Source of the DNA: Frigidibacter albus
GTDB lineage: Bacteria; Pseudomonadota; Alphaproteobacteria; Rhodobacterales; Rhodobacteraceae
DNA: 64,000 bases
NCBI RefSeq assembly: GCF_009908165.1
Contig: NZ_JAAAUC010000001.1
Location: 186,001 to 250,000 of the forward strand
Reading direction: 5' to 3'
The notes below the pieces were generated by a model that saw nothing but the letters and a program-made list of their open reading frames with translations, was not told the DNA's origin and searched no databases. Of this stretch, positions 16,139 to 25,064 are shown piece by piece. Position numbers and translations under genes: made by a program. Each line of letters starts with the position of its first letter. The stretch's first letter is position 1.

Positions 16139-18085
16139 TCAGAACAGCAGAGGCGGAATGAGCCCCTCCGGCAGGCGCAGGGTCATGGCCCAGGTGATGC
16201 CGCTGATGAAGGCAACCGCCCCCATCGTCAGAAGCCCAGCATTCAGCGGTCGGGCCTTTCCCGCGATGATCAGGAAGGCTGGAAAGAACAGCGCCATGGC
16301 CGGCACAAAACCGATCAGCCAGACCAGTCCGACCAATGCTGCAAAGACCGCCAGATACAATTCGCGTCCAGACCAGGCCCCCGCGACTGCGCCGGTTGCA
16401 TCGTCATCATGGATCTCGGCGACTTGGCCGCGGCGGATGCTGAACACCACGCCCAGGGCCCCTGCCAGCGCGAGGATGCCGATGGTCAGCGGGAACACCA
16501 TGCCGAGAAAGCTGAGGCCGATACTCTCCACCAGACAGAACGCCGCGGCGGCGACCAGAACTCCGGCGAAGGCCATCTGGCGTCCTCGGGTCTGTTGGTC
16601 CGCCTCGTCGCTGGCGCCTTCGCTCGAGACTTCGGCCCCATAGCGCAGGCCCAGAAAGACCGACACGACGGTGATGATGCCGATGATGATGACACCGGGA
16701 CGCATCAGCCAGTCCATGCCGTAGAACTGCACGGCCTGATACAGATAGCCCTCTGCCCCTGGCGCCAGGACGAACCCGATGAGCAGCGCAGGGCGTGGCC
16801 AACCAAAGCGACGCATGTAGATGCCGACCGCGCCCATGACGATCAGTGCGACCAGATCCGCCATCGACCGCGAGGCCTGGAATGCCGCGAACATGGCAAT
16901 CATCACCATGAACGGGGCCAGGTAGACGAAGGGCACCTGCGTCAAGCGCGCGACCTGACGGGCCATCAGCACGCAGAGCGCGGCGCCGACGACGTTGGCC
17001 AGGGCCAGCGACCAGACGATCGTATAGGTCAGGTCCAGGCGCGTCTCGACCATGGTCACACCGGGTTGGATGCCCAACAGCACCATGCCGCCCAGAAACA
17101 CCGCCATGGACCCGGATCCGGGCACGCCGAACAGAAGCGTCGGGATCAGGGCTCCACCCTGACAGGCATTGTTGGCGCTTTCCGGCGCGATGACGCCGCG
17201 CACGTCGCCCTTGCCGAACTGGCTGCGGTCCTTGCTGGTCTGCACGACATGGCTGTAGGCAATCCAGTCCACGACCGCCCCGCCCAGACCGGGCAGCGCC
17301 CCGATCACGCAGCCCAGACTGGCGCAGCGCGCCACCAGCCACGGATGGCCCAGCACGTCGCGCACGCCCCGCATCCAGCCACCGCCCAAGGGGGTGCTGT
17401 TCGAGATGGCAGTGCCGCGTTTCAGCAAGTCGATGATTTCGGGAATGGCGAACAGTCCCATCGCGACGACGACCAGCGGCACGCCGTCATACAGGTAGTC
17501 GATGCCCAGGGTCATGCGCGCCTCGCCGGTCGCAGGCGCGGTGCCGATGGCGCCGATGACCAGACCAAGCCCCGCAGCGGCGACGCCCTTGGTCAGGCTG
17601 CGACCTGACAGGACCGCAACCATGGACAGGCCGAACAGGGTCAGCATGAACAACTCGGCCGACGAGAAGGACAAGACCAGCGGGCGGGCCATCACGATGG
17701 CGATCGACAGGACCAGCGCGCCGATCAGCCCGCCCAGAAGCGAGCTGGTGAAGGCCGCCGACAGCGCTCGCGCCGCCTCGCCGCGCTTGGCCATGGGGAA
17801 GCCGTCAAGCACCGTCGCCTGACTGGCGCTGGATCCCGGGATCCCCATCATGACCGAGGTGAACGTGTCTCCAGTGGGGATCACCGCGACCATGCCGATC
17901 AGCATCCCAAGGGCTGCGGCGGGCTCCATGCCATACAGGAACGGCAGCAGGATCGACATTCCGGCAATGCCGCCCAGACCGGGCAGGATGCCCACGATCA
18001 GGCCCACCAGAACGCCAAGGACCAGAAAGGTCAGGTGGCCTGTGGACATGACCTGACCGAGCGCCGAAAGGGCAATATCGAACAT
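16139..18085 (-). CDS. Fused TctA-TctB membrane component of a TTT-family transporter
   Basis: 648 residues. Residues 1 to about 490 are a full TctA large permease (LGVLVGLIVGILPGLGG; GDTFTSVMMGIPGSSASQATVLDG; LLFGVPGSGSMAVFLGG). The last 150 residues hold four further hydrophobic segments with a TctB-like pattern. No separate tctB gene exists in the operon, which supports a fusion. The start at 18085 has GGGGAGGAAA upstream. With the binding protein upstream on the same strand it forms a tripartite tricarboxylate-type importer. The ligand is unknown, but the neighbouring PrpF-family isomerase suggests an unsaturated di- or tricarboxylate. Confidence 0.9.
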   Translation of the reverse strand: MFDIALSALGQVMSTGHLTFLVLGVLVGLIVGILPGLGGIAGMSILLPFLYGMEPAAALGMLIGMVAVIPTGDTFTSVMMGIPGSSASQATVLDGFPMAKRGEAARALSAAFTSSLLGGLIGALVLSIAIVMARPLVLSFSSAELFMLTLFGLSMVAVLSGRSLTKGVAAAGLGLVIGAIGTAPATGEARMTLGIDYLYDGVPLVVVAMGLFAIPEIIDLLKRGTAISNSTPLGGGWMRGVRDVLGHPWLVARCASLGCVIGALPGLGGAVVDWIAYSHVVQTSKDRSQFGKGDVRGVIAPESANNACQGGALIPTLLFGVPGSGSMAVFLGGMVLLGIQPGVTMVETRLDLTYTIVWSLALANVVGAALCVLMARQVARLTQVPFVYLAPFMVMIAMFAAFQASRSMADLVALIVMGAVGIYMRRFGWPRPALLIGFVLAPGAEGYLYQAVQFYGMDWLMRPGVIIIGIITVVSVFLGLRYGAEVSSEGASDEADQQTRGRQMAFAGVLVAAAAFCLVESIGLSFLGMVFPLTIGILALAGALGVVFSIRRGQVAEIHDDDATGAVAGAWSGRELYLAVFAALVGLVWLIGFVPAMALFFPAFLIIAGKARPLNAGLLTMGAVAFISGITWAMTLRLPEGLIPPLLF

Positions 18086-18112
18086 CGTGGTTTCCTCCCC
18101 CACATGCGGTGC

Positions 18113-18134
18113 GGCGGGGCCTCGAGGCCCCGCC
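18113..18134 (-). promoter_or_regulatory. Perfect 22-bp palindrome between the binding-protein and permease genes
   Basis: GGCGGGGCCTCGAGGCCCCGCC is self-complementary and lies in the 55-bp gap between the TTT binding-protein stop and the permease start. In RNA it would form a very stable hairpin just after the upstream gene, as is common between highly expressed binding proteins and their permeases. No U-tract follows, so stabilisation or partial attenuation is likelier than full termination. Confidence 0.5.
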
Positions 18135-18140
18135 ATCTGC

Positions 18141-19226
18141 TCAGAACCGGACGCCGTAATCCTCGGAGAGCCAGGTCGTCAGAAATTCCCGGATGGCCGG
18201 ATCGACGGTCAGCGCGACCTTCAGGGCGGCATCTGCCTCTTCCCCGACCAGCTGGTCATAGACCCCGATCTCTTCGCCCGCCCGCTCTCGGAAATCGGGG
18301 GCCTCGACGATCTGGCGTGCAGCCTCGGTATAGCTTGCGATCACCTCGGCGGGAGTGTCCTTGGGCAGAACCACCATCTTCTGCAGCGAATAGCCCGCGA
18401 TCATCAGGGCCTTCCACGCCTCGAACGACTCGCCCTCGGGCGGCGCGCCGGTGGCTTCGGTGAAGAATTCGACAAAGGTCGGCAGGTCCGGGAACGAGGG
18501 GTCGCGGCTCACATTGCCGTCGGCATCGACCACGCCCATCGAGAACAGCGGCACGGCCTTGCCGCTGTCAACCAGCGGAACCACGCTGTTGAGGTAGGCC
18601 GAGCTGGTCTGGAAATCGATCCCCGCCTCGCCGCGCTCGAATGCCAACCGACCCGCGCCGCGGCTTTCCATGCCGAAAACGGGGCGGATGTTCAGGCCCA
18701 TCATCTTCAGGGCAAGAAGAACCGGCATTTCCAGTGCGGTCGCGCCTTGGCTGGCAAACCGGATCTCTTCCGCCTTCAGGGTTTCCAGCCCCTCGGGTCC
18801 GGTAACGCCGTATTTCGGATCGGCATAGACAACGCCGCCGGTGGGCGATGCCAGGATGGCCGTCCAGTCGGCATAGTCATAGCGGACGCGCGGATCGCCC
18901 AGAATGGCGGGATACTGCGTCGAGGCAGAGGTGCCCAGGATCGACAGGCCATCGCTGGTGGCGCGGTTCGCAAACTGGTTCGCGCCGGTGATCGAGCCGC
19001 CGCCGGGCACGTTCAGCACCACGACATTCGGCTGTCCCGGCAGGGCCTGCGACAGCTGAGGGGCGAAGAAGCGCGCCCAGACGTCGGTGCCGCCTCCCAC
19101 GCCGAAGGGAATGGTCCACTCGATGGTCTCGCCGGAAAAATCCTGAGCCAAAAGGGCTTGCGGAAGGGTCAAGGCCGCAGCGGCACTCAGCAATGCGGCC
19201 CGAAGGGGGGTGGTAAACAGTTTCAT
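18141..19226 (-). CDS. TTT transporter substrate-binding protein (TctC/Bug family)
   Basis: 361-residue periplasmic protein with a signal peptide (MKLFTTPLRAALLSAAAALTL to about residue 26, cleavage near LLAQ-DFSG). The Bug-family first beta strand and loop follow (IEWTIPFGVGGGTDVWAR), then the ligand-cradle segment NVPGGGSITGANQFA. Family members usually bind carboxylates through water networks. ATG 19226 follows GAGGAGGAG. It sits between the PrpF-like isomerase and the fused permease, all read leftwards. Confidence 0.9.
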   Translation of the reverse strand: MKLFTTPLRAALLSAAAALTLPQALLAQDFSGETIEWTIPFGVGGGTDVWARFFAPQLSQALPGQPNVVVLNVPGGGSITGANQFANRATSDGLSILGTSASTQYPAILGDPRVRYDYADWTAILASPTGGVVYADPKYGVTGPEGLETLKAEEIRFASQGATALEMPVLLALKMMGLNIRPVFGMESRGAGRLAFERGEAGIDFQTSSAYLNSVVPLVDSGKAVPLFSMGVVDADGNVSRDPSFPDLPTFVEFFTEATGAPPEGESFEAWKALMIAGYSLQKMVVLPKDTPAEVIASYTEAARQIVEAPDFRERAGEEIGVYDQLVGEEADAALKVALTVDPAIREFLTTWLSEDYGVRF

Positions 19227-19263
19227 CTGGGTCTCCTCCTCAATGATACGAAAGTCTACGCGA

Positions 19264-20343
19264 TCAGACGACCTGATCGCGCACATGGACAAAGCCGTCG
19301 AACAAGCGCCGGGCGGTGCGGACGACCATGGCGCGGGTGACGATGCCGGTTTCAGGGTCCTGTTCGATCTCGACCGGGGTCTGACCCGAGGGGTGCTCGA
19401 TGATCAGCCGGCGGCGTCCATCGGCTTGCGGTTCGGGCAATCGCGCAAGACGGTGTGCGATGGTGCCGGGCGTGCAGCAGGCAGAGGCAATGCAGACCGC
19501 GCCGGTGATGGCGACAGCGGCATGACATGAATGCGGCATGAAATAACGCGCCGTGATCGTCGCGGTACCCGAAGGTGGGCCAAGCAGGATCGGCTTGGGA
19601 ATGACCATCTGCGAGACATCCCCCAGCCCCATCCGGCGCCCCGCCTCCATGCGCAACGTCTCTAGCTGCTGCATGAAAGTCCGGTCTCCGTCCAGATCTG
19701 CGGGGGCCTCCTGGCCCGTCTTTCCAAGACTGGCAGCATCCACCAACATCGCTGCGACGGCCATGTCGAACAGGGAGACTTCGACCCCTTCGATGATTTC
19801 GGCGCCGTTGCCTGTGGGCAGCAGCTTGCCGGTCTTCGACCCTGCCGCATCCAGAAACGCCATGCGGACGGCGGCTGCAGTGCCGGGAACGCCGGCAATC
19901 GCGGTATTGCCTTCGTAACTGACCACGCCGCCGGGGGTCTGAACAATGGACTGGATCCGCTTGCCGGTGTTGACGTTGAAGATCGTCAGCCGCGTCTCGG
20001 GATCGGTGGCGGGAACCAAGCCCTGCTCGATGGCAAAGGGTCCGACTGCCGCCAGCATGTTGCCGCAATTGGGCGCGGTATCGACCAGGGCGCGGTCAAC
20101 ATTCACCTGCGCGAACAGGTAATCGACATCCACATCGGGCCGCGTGCTGCGCCCGACAATGGCGACCTTGCTGGTCAGGGGGTTGCCACCGCCGATCCCG
20201 TCGATCTGCAACGGATGCCCCGACCCCATTGCCGAGATCAGAACAGCATCCCGCGCCGCACGCTCCGCCGGCAGGTCACCGGACAGGAAGAACGGGCCGC
20301 GCGACGTGCCGCCTCGCATCAGGACGCAGGGAATTCTTTGCAT
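19264..20343 (-). CDS. PrpF-family isomerase (4-oxalomesaconate tautomerase-like)
   Basis: 359 residues of the PrpF/diaminopimelate-epimerase fold. The N-terminal motif IPCVLMRGGTSRGPFF and the mid-protein APNCGNMLAAVGPFA are both typical of PrpF-like proteins that shift double bonds in unsaturated carboxylates. It resembles 4-oxalomesaconate tautomerase. A role as methylaconitate isomerase is less likely, because the prp operon here uses PrpD and no acnD is present. The start was set at 20343 (GAGAAGG upstream). The long frame to 20667 has no conserved sequence. It leads the operon with the TTT transporter, so it probably acts on the imported acid. Confidence 0.87.
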   Translation of the reverse strand: MQRIPCVLMRGGTSRGPFFLSGDLPAERAARDAVLISAMGSGHPLQIDGIGGGNPLTSKVAIVGRSTRPDVDVDYLFAQVNVDRALVDTAPNCGNMLAAVGPFAIEQGLVPATDPETRLTIFNVNTGKRIQSIVQTPGGVVSYEGNTAIAGVPGTAAAVRMAFLDAAGSKTGKLLPTGNGAEIIEGVEVSLFDMAVAAMLVDAASLGKTGQEAPADLDGDRTFMQQLETLRMEAGRRMGLGDVSQMVIPKPILLGPPSGTATITARYFMPHSCHAAVAITGAVCIASACCTPGTIAHRLARLPEPQADGRRRLIIEHPSGQTPVEIEQDPETGIVTRAMVVRTARRLFDGFVHVRDQVV

Positions 20344-20456
20344 GGTCTTGGCCTTCTCGGACTGCCAGGGGCCGCAGCCCTTCGGTTGGCCCAGACTTGC
20401 CAGACGCGCGGGAATGTGTGAAATGCAATGAACTGAATGATTGTTACGTTGGGCGC

Positions 20457-21359
20457 ATGAGTATCGATCTGGAAGACTTGCGCGCCTTTGTCGCCACTGC
20501 CGAGATGCAGAGCTTTCGTGCGGCCGCGGAAACCATCCACCTGTCGCAACCTGCCCTGACCCGCCGCATCCAGAAGCTGGAGGCGACCTTGGGCGTTCCC
20601 CTGCTGGAGCGGACGACACGCCGCGTATCGCTGACGGCCGTGGGGCGTGATTTCCTGCCCCGCGCACGCAGGCTGCTGGACGACCTTGAGACTTCGCTGA
20701 TGTCGGTCCGCGAAATTGCAGAGCGGCGCTCGGGGCTGGTCAGCATCGCCTGCATCCCGACGGCGGCCTATTACTTTCTGCCCGATGTCATCGCTGCTTT
20801 CACTGCCGAGTTTCCCGCGATCCGCTTTCGCATCCTGGACGCGGGCGCGAACGAAGTGCTGCAAAGCGTCCTGAACCGCGAGGTCGACTTTGGCATCACG
20901 CTGCTGGGTGCGGATGACCCTGACGTGGCCTTCGATCCGCTGATCGAGGAGCCGTTCCTGCTGGCCTGCCGGCGAGACCATCCGCTGGCGCACCGCGCCT
21001 CGGTCAGCTGGGAGGAGTTGGCGGACCACCGCTTCGTGACGGTCGGCCGGTCCAGCGGCAACCGTCTGATCATGGATCTGGCGCTTGCCAAGGCGAATGT
21101 CCGGCCCCGGTCCTTCTTCGAGGTCCAGCACCTGTCCACTTCGCTTGGCCTGGTCGAGGCGGGACTGGGGGTCGCGGCGCTGCCGCGCATGGCCCTGCCC
21201 GCCGGGCCGCATCATGTGATTGCCACTGTCCCCCTAACCTCGCCGCACGTGACGCGGACCGTTGGCGTGGTCCGGGTGCCCGGTTCGCGAAGATCACCGG
21301 CAGCGGAACAGTTCTATGAAATGCTGCTCAGCCGATGGCGGTCGGGCGGTGAGCCATAG
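20457..21359 (+). CDS. LysR-family transcriptional regulator
   Basis: 300 residues. The N-terminal helix-turn-helix covers about residues 1-60 (DLRAFVATAEMQSFRAAAETIHLSQPALTRRI, here split by the turn). The C-terminal part is a periplasmic-binding-protein-like effector domain. It is divergent from the prpF-like gene across a 113-bp gap, the usual layout for a LysR activator of the neighbouring isomerase/TTT operon. The start at 20457 gives a standard-length N terminus. The alternative far upstream at 20229 would overlap prpF. Confidence 0.92.
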   Translation: MSIDLEDLRAFVATAEMQSFRAAAETIHLSQPALTRRIQKLEATLGVPLLERTTRRVSLTAVGRDFLPRARRLLDDLETSLMSVREIAERRSGLVSIACIPTAAYYFLPDVIAAFTAEFPAIRFRILDAGANEVLQSVLNREVDFGITLLGADDPDVAFDPLIEEPFLLACRRDHPLAHRASVSWEELADHRFVTVGRSSGNRLIMDLALAKANVRPRSFFEVQHLSTSLGLVEAGLGVAALPRMALPAGPHHVIATVPLTSPHVTRTVGVVRVPGSRRSPAAEQFYEMLLSRWRSGGEP

Positions 21360-21741
21360 GGGCCATCCGCACGCGCGTCTCTTCACATGTCACACCCGAT
21401 CGAAGGAACGTTTTTGCCAATTCTGGAGCTTCCCTGCCGCAGCGGCGCAATTCGGCTTATCCCCCGAAGCTGACGGTCGACAGGCTCGCATGCTGCGGGG
21501 CGCACTACCCAAAGCTGACGCTCGAGCGCCCGCAGCAAAATCCGGCTGCCGTTGGCAGCAGCATCACCTCTCTCGGTGGCCATTGCCGACATCTACATCC
21601 CGATACCGATCCGCCCAAGATTAGGCTTCGGAACAGCAGCCACCCCATCGCCAATCAACGCCTCCTCCTCATGATCTACATGAGAATTCCGACACGCGGG
21701 ATGTGTTGACTTGGGCGCGCGCTCGGCGGAGTCTGCTGCCA
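21360..21741. other. Non-coding spacer upstream of the riboswitch
   Basis: About 380 bases with only short, unconvincing frames. The 69-residue minus-strand frame at 21383-21592 has no recognisable motif. A possible promoter for the riboswitch transcript is TTGACT at 21706-21711 with a poor GAGTCT 17 bp downstream. Nothing else was recognised. Confidence 0.4.
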
Positions 21742-21920
21742 GATCAAGGTGCCGGGGAAAGCCCCGGGTAAAAGGGAATCCGGTAAGGCCGAGGCCAATT
21801 CCGGAGCTGCCCCCGCAACTGTAGGCGGAGAGCCTGTCCGACATGCCACTGGCGCAGTCCTGCGCCGGGAAGGCCGGGCGAGGCGCTTATCCGCAAGTCA
21901 GGAAACCTGCCTCGATCGAT
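21742..21920 (+). promoter_or_regulatory. Cobalamin (AdoCbl-type) riboswitch
   Basis: The conserved elements occur in the right order: AAAAGGGAA at 21770, CCGGT at 21780, GCTGCCCCCGCAACTGTA at 21806-21823, the B12-box GCCACTG at 21845-21851, and GTCAGGAAACCTGCC at 21897-21911. Downstream, hairpins CGTGAC/GTCACG (21984-21999) and GGCCTG/CAGGCC (22018-22035, just ahead of the mesX start) could be the expression platform. It should shut off the following mesX-mesD genes when cobalamin is plentiful, since a B12-dependent methionine synthase can then take over. Confidence 0.95.
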
Positions 21921-22054
21921 CACCTGTTCCGGCCGCGGTGGGCGTGTCGGTGGCGGCCCATCCGCAAGGTGACATCGCCGCCTCGTGACATCCGTCACGG
22001 GGTTGTCCGGATTTCACGGCCTGTCCTTCCAGGCCGCTCAGAAGGCATGTCAGG

Positions 22055-23032
22055 ATGAGAGAAGACCCGAGCTATACCATCAAGACCCTCCGCTTCGACG
22101 AGAGCTATCGCCCCTCGGACGGCACGCGGGCCACGACCAATTTCGCTAATCTCGCCCGGGGCGACAGCCGCCGCGACAACCTGCGCGACGCTTTCACGAT
22201 GATCGACAACCGCTTCAACGCGCTGGCGCAATGGGACAATCCGGGCGGCGATCGCTATGCGGTGGAGCTGGACATCGTCTCGGCCGAGATCCGCATCGGC
22301 GAGGACGGCCGGTCCTTCCCGTTGATCGAGATCCTGAAGCCGACCATCCTCGACCGCCAGACGGGCCGGCGGACCCCGGGCATCGCGGGGAACAACTTCT
22401 CGTCCTATGTGCGGGATTACGATTTCAGCATCCTGCTGCCGCAGCACACCGGGGGCGGGGCCGGGGGCAGCGCGCCCGAGGATTTCGGGCAGCTGCATGG
22501 AGATCTTTTCAAGTGTTTCCTGAATTCGCCGGCCTACCGGCAGACCTTCGTAAAACCGCCCGTCATCTGCCTCAGCGTCTCGAGCAGCCGGACCTATCAG
22601 CGGACCGAAAACCGGCATCCCGTTCTGGGCGTCGAATACCGGCAGGACGCCTTGTCGGCGACCGACCGCTATTTCGGCAAGATGGGTCTGCGGGCGCGCC
22701 ATTTCATGCCCCCGGCCAGCACCGCCCCGCTGGCCTTCTACTGCGCGGGCGACCTGCTCAACGATTACGTGCCCCTTGAGCTGATCGGCACAATCAGCGT
22801 CATGGAAAGCTTCCAGCGCATCTACCGCCCCGAGATCTACAACGCCAATTCCCCCGCCGGGGCCTGTTTCCGGCCCAGCCTGAATCATCGGGATTATTCC
22901 CTGACCCGGATCGTCTATGATCGGGAGGAACGCAGCCAGCTGGCTGTCGAACAGGGAAAATTCGTCGAAGAGAACCTCATCAAGCCCTACGGGCATATCC
23001 TCACGCAATGGTCAGCCCGGCACGCCGCCTGA
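22055..23032 (+). CDS. mesX: DUF1852 protein, partner of core methionine synthase
   Basis: 325 residues of the DUF1852 family (start MREDPSYTIKTLRFDESYRP; later GIAGNNFSSYVRDYDFSILLP). From the literature on folate-independent methionine synthases, DUF1852 (MesX) is required together with MesD and oxygen in aerobic bacteria. The methyl donor was not established when that work was published. The gene lies 29 bp before mesD and is the first gene after the cobalamin riboswitch. That supports this role rather than an unrelated function. No signal peptide or membrane segment is seen. The start has only a modest RBS, which fits riboswitch control of initiation. Confidence 0.88.
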   Translation: MREDPSYTIKTLRFDESYRPSDGTRATTNFANLARGDSRRDNLRDAFTMIDNRFNALAQWDNPGGDRYAVELDIVSAEIRIGEDGRSFPLIEILKPTILDRQTGRRTPGIAGNNFSSYVRDYDFSILLPQHTGGGAGGSAPEDFGQLHGDLFKCFLNSPAYRQTFVKPPVICLSVSSSRTYQRTENRHPVLGVEYRQDALSATDRYFGKMGLRARHFMPPASTAPLAFYCAGDLLNDYVPLELIGTISVMESFQRIYRPEIYNANSPAGACFRPSLNHRDYSLTRIVYDREERSQLAVEQGKFVEENLIKPYGHILTQWSARHAA

Positions 23033-23060
23033 CCCTCCGCCCCTGAAAGGTTACAAGACC

Positions 23061-24089
23061 ATGAACAAACTTCTGCCCACCGCGACCGCCGGAAGCCTCC
23101 CCAAGCCCTCATGGCTTGCCGAGCCGAAAACCCTTTGGTCACCCTGGAAGCTGCAGGGCGAGGCGCTGATCGAAGGCAAGCAAGATGCCCTGCGCGTGGC
23201 GCTGAACGACCAGGTGCAGGCAGGCATCGACATCGTCAGCGACGGCGAGCAGACCCGCCAGCATTTCGTGACCACCTTCATCGAGCATCTGGACGGCGTC
23301 GATTTCGAGAAGCGCGAGACCGTGCGGATCCGCGACCGCTATGACGCCAGCGTTCCGACAGTGGTCGGCGCGGTCTCGCGCCAGAAGCCGGTGTTCGTCG
23401 AGGATGCGAAATTTCTGCGCGCGCAGACCGATCGCCCGATCAAATGGGCGCTGCCCGGCCCCATGACCATGATCGATACGCTCTACGACGCCCATTACAA
23501 AAGCCGCGAGAAGCTGGCCTGGGAATTCGCCCGGATCCTCAACGAAGAGGCCCACGAGCTCGAGGCCGCGGGCGTCGACATCATCCAGTTCGACGAGCCG
23601 GCCTTCAACGTCTTTTTCGACGAGGTAAACGATTGGGGCATCGCGGCCCTGGAGAAGGCGGCCGAGGGCCTGAAATGCGAGACCGCGGTCCACATCTGCT
23701 ACGGCTACGGCATCAAGGCCAACACGGACTGGAAACAGACCCTCGGCGCAGAATGGCGGCAATACGAACAGGTCTTCCCGAGGCTGCGGACATCGACGAT
23801 CGACATGATCTCGCTGGAGTGCCAGCACTCCCGTGTCCCCATGGACCTGATCGAGCTGTTGCGCGGCAAGAAGGTCATGGTCGGGGCAATCGACGTGGCG
23901 ACCGACGCCATCGAGACGCCCGAGGAAGTCGCGGTCGTCCTGCGGCAGGCGCTGCAGTTCGTGGATGCCGACAAGCTCTATCCCTGCACCAATTGCGGCA
24001 TGGCACCGCTGTCGCGGGACGTGGCGCGGGGCAAGCTGAGCGCGCTGAGCGCCGGCGCCGAGATCGTGCGCCGCGAGCTTTCGGCCTGA
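23061..24089 (+). CDS. mesD: Core (B12- and folate-independent) methionine synthase MesD
   Basis: 342-residue protein equal to the C-terminal catalytic barrel of MetE. It lacks the N-terminal half that full-length MetE needs for methyltetrahydrofolate polyglutamate. Zinc/homocysteine ligands are visible as H211-x-C213 (VHICYG), E253 (ISLECQHS) and C312 (TNCGMAP). It should methylate homocysteine to methionine with a non-folate donor, helped by the adjacent mesX product. The ATG at 23061 is the first start after the mesX stop. Control by the upstream cobalamin riboswitch fits a B12-sparing enzyme. Confidence 0.9.
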   Translation: MNKLLPTATAGSLPKPSWLAEPKTLWSPWKLQGEALIEGKQDALRVALNDQVQAGIDIVSDGEQTRQHFVTTFIEHLDGVDFEKRETVRIRDRYDASVPTVVGAVSRQKPVFVEDAKFLRAQTDRPIKWALPGPMTMIDTLYDAHYKSREKLAWEFARILNEEAHELEAAGVDIIQFDEPAFNVFFDEVNDWGIAALEKAAEGLKCETAVHICYGYGIKANTDWKQTLGAEWRQYEQVFPRLRTSTIDMISLECQHSRVPMDLIELLRGKKVMVGAIDVATDAIETPEEVAVVLRQALQFVDADKLYPCTNCGMAPLSRDVARGKLSALSAGAEIVRRELSA

Positions 24090-24128
24090 CGGGGCCAAGC
24101 TGCGCCGTCCCGTCCGGCCACGGCCACG

Positions 24129-24154
24129 GCCCCGCCTTGCCTTCGGGGCGGGGC
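24129..24154. terminator. Bidirectional terminator-like hairpin between mesD and prpB
   Basis: GCCCCGCC (24129-24136) pairs perfectly with GGCGGGGC (24147-24154) around a 10-base loop in the gap between two convergent genes. The lack of long T-runs makes the strength uncertain. Confidence 0.5.
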
Positions 24155-24160
24155 AGCGGG

Positions 24161-25063
24161 TCAGGGCGCGACGGAGAGCGCGATGCTCTCGTCCAGCGCC
24201 TCGAAGGCATTCAGACCGATGATGTCGTATAGTTCGGTCCGGGTCTGCATCTCGGGGATCATGGCGGTGCTGGCCCCATCGCGGGCCAGCGCGGCGTAAA
24301 GCTTCGCCTGCGCCTTGTTGGCCACCCTGAGCGACGAGACCGGCCAGATCACCATGTCATAGCCGAGATCCTGAAACTCTTGCGCCGTCAGTGCCGGCGT
24401 GCGGCCGAACTCGGTCATGTTGGCCAGCAGCTTCACGCCGGGCAGCCGGGCCCGGACCTCCCTGAACATCTCGACGGATGTCAGCGCCTCGGGGAAGATC
24501 GCATCGGCCCCGGCCTCGACATAGAGCTTCGCGCGGGCGACGGCGCCATCAATGCCTTCGGAGGCGGCGGCATCGGTGCGGGCGATAATCACCAGATCGC
24601 GGCGGGCGCGGGCGGCTGCGGCGACCTTGGCCGCCATGTCCCGGGCGCCAGCGAGCTTCTTGTCGTTCAGATGGCCGCATTTCTTGGGCAGAAGCTGATC
24701 CTCCAGGTGAACCGCGCCAGCGCCGGCCTCCTCGAAGCTGCGCACCATATGCATGACGTTCAGCGCCTCGCCATATCCCGTGTCGCCGTCGACCAGCAAC
24801 GGCAGGCCAGAGGCGCGCGCGATCTGGCGGATGAAGAAGGCAACCTCATCCACCGTGATGATCCCCAGATCGGGCAGGCCCATCGAGGCGGTCATCGCCG
24901 CGCCGGACAGGTAGAGCGCGTCGAAGCCCGCGGCCTTGGCCTGCAGGGCCGCCTGTCCGTTATGGACGCCGGGCAGGCGCAGGATGCCCGGCCGCGAAAG
25001 CGCGGCGCGGAAGCGTTCGCCTGCCGCGGCGCGGGGCAGGTCGGATGCGATCAGATAGGGCAT
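24161..25063 (-). CDS. prpB: Methylisocitrate lyase
   Basis: 300 residues of the isocitrate lyase / PEP mutase family. The catalytic cysteine is C129 in PKKCGHLND. The metal-binding VDGDTGYGEA and HLEDQ motifs are intact. It splits 2-methylisocitrate into pyruvate and succinate, the last step of the methylcitrate cycle. ATG 25063 begins 1 bp past the prpC stop, so the two are tightly coupled. It is the third gene of the prpDCB run on this strand, preceded by the thioesterase. Confidence 0.94.
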   Translation of the reverse strand: MPYLIASDLPRAAAGERFRAALSRPGILRLPGVHNGQAALQAKAAGFDALYLSGAAMTASMGLPDLGIITVDEVAFFIRQIARASGLPLLVDGDTGYGEALNVMHMVRSFEEAGAGAVHLEDQLLPKKCGHLNDKKLAGARDMAAKVAAAARARRDLVIIARTDAAASEGIDGAVARAKLYVEAGADAIFPEALTSVEMFREVRARLPGVKLLANMTEFGRTPALTAQEFQDLGYDMVIWPVSSLRVANKAQAKLYAALARDGASTAMIPEMQTRTELYDIIGLNAFEALDESIALSVAP

Positions 25064-25064
25064 G

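Noticed and set aside
15995-17608. 537-codon plus-strand frame opposite the TctA-TctB gene
   Set aside because: The composition is an antisense shadow (repeated HDQ/DDAD runs), and it has no RBS or family motif.
19264-20343. PrpF-like protein considered as part of the methylcitrate cycle
   Set aside because: The prp operon here has PrpD and no AcnD, and the prpF-like gene is in a separate operon with a TTT transporter, so a tautomerase role on another acid is likelier.
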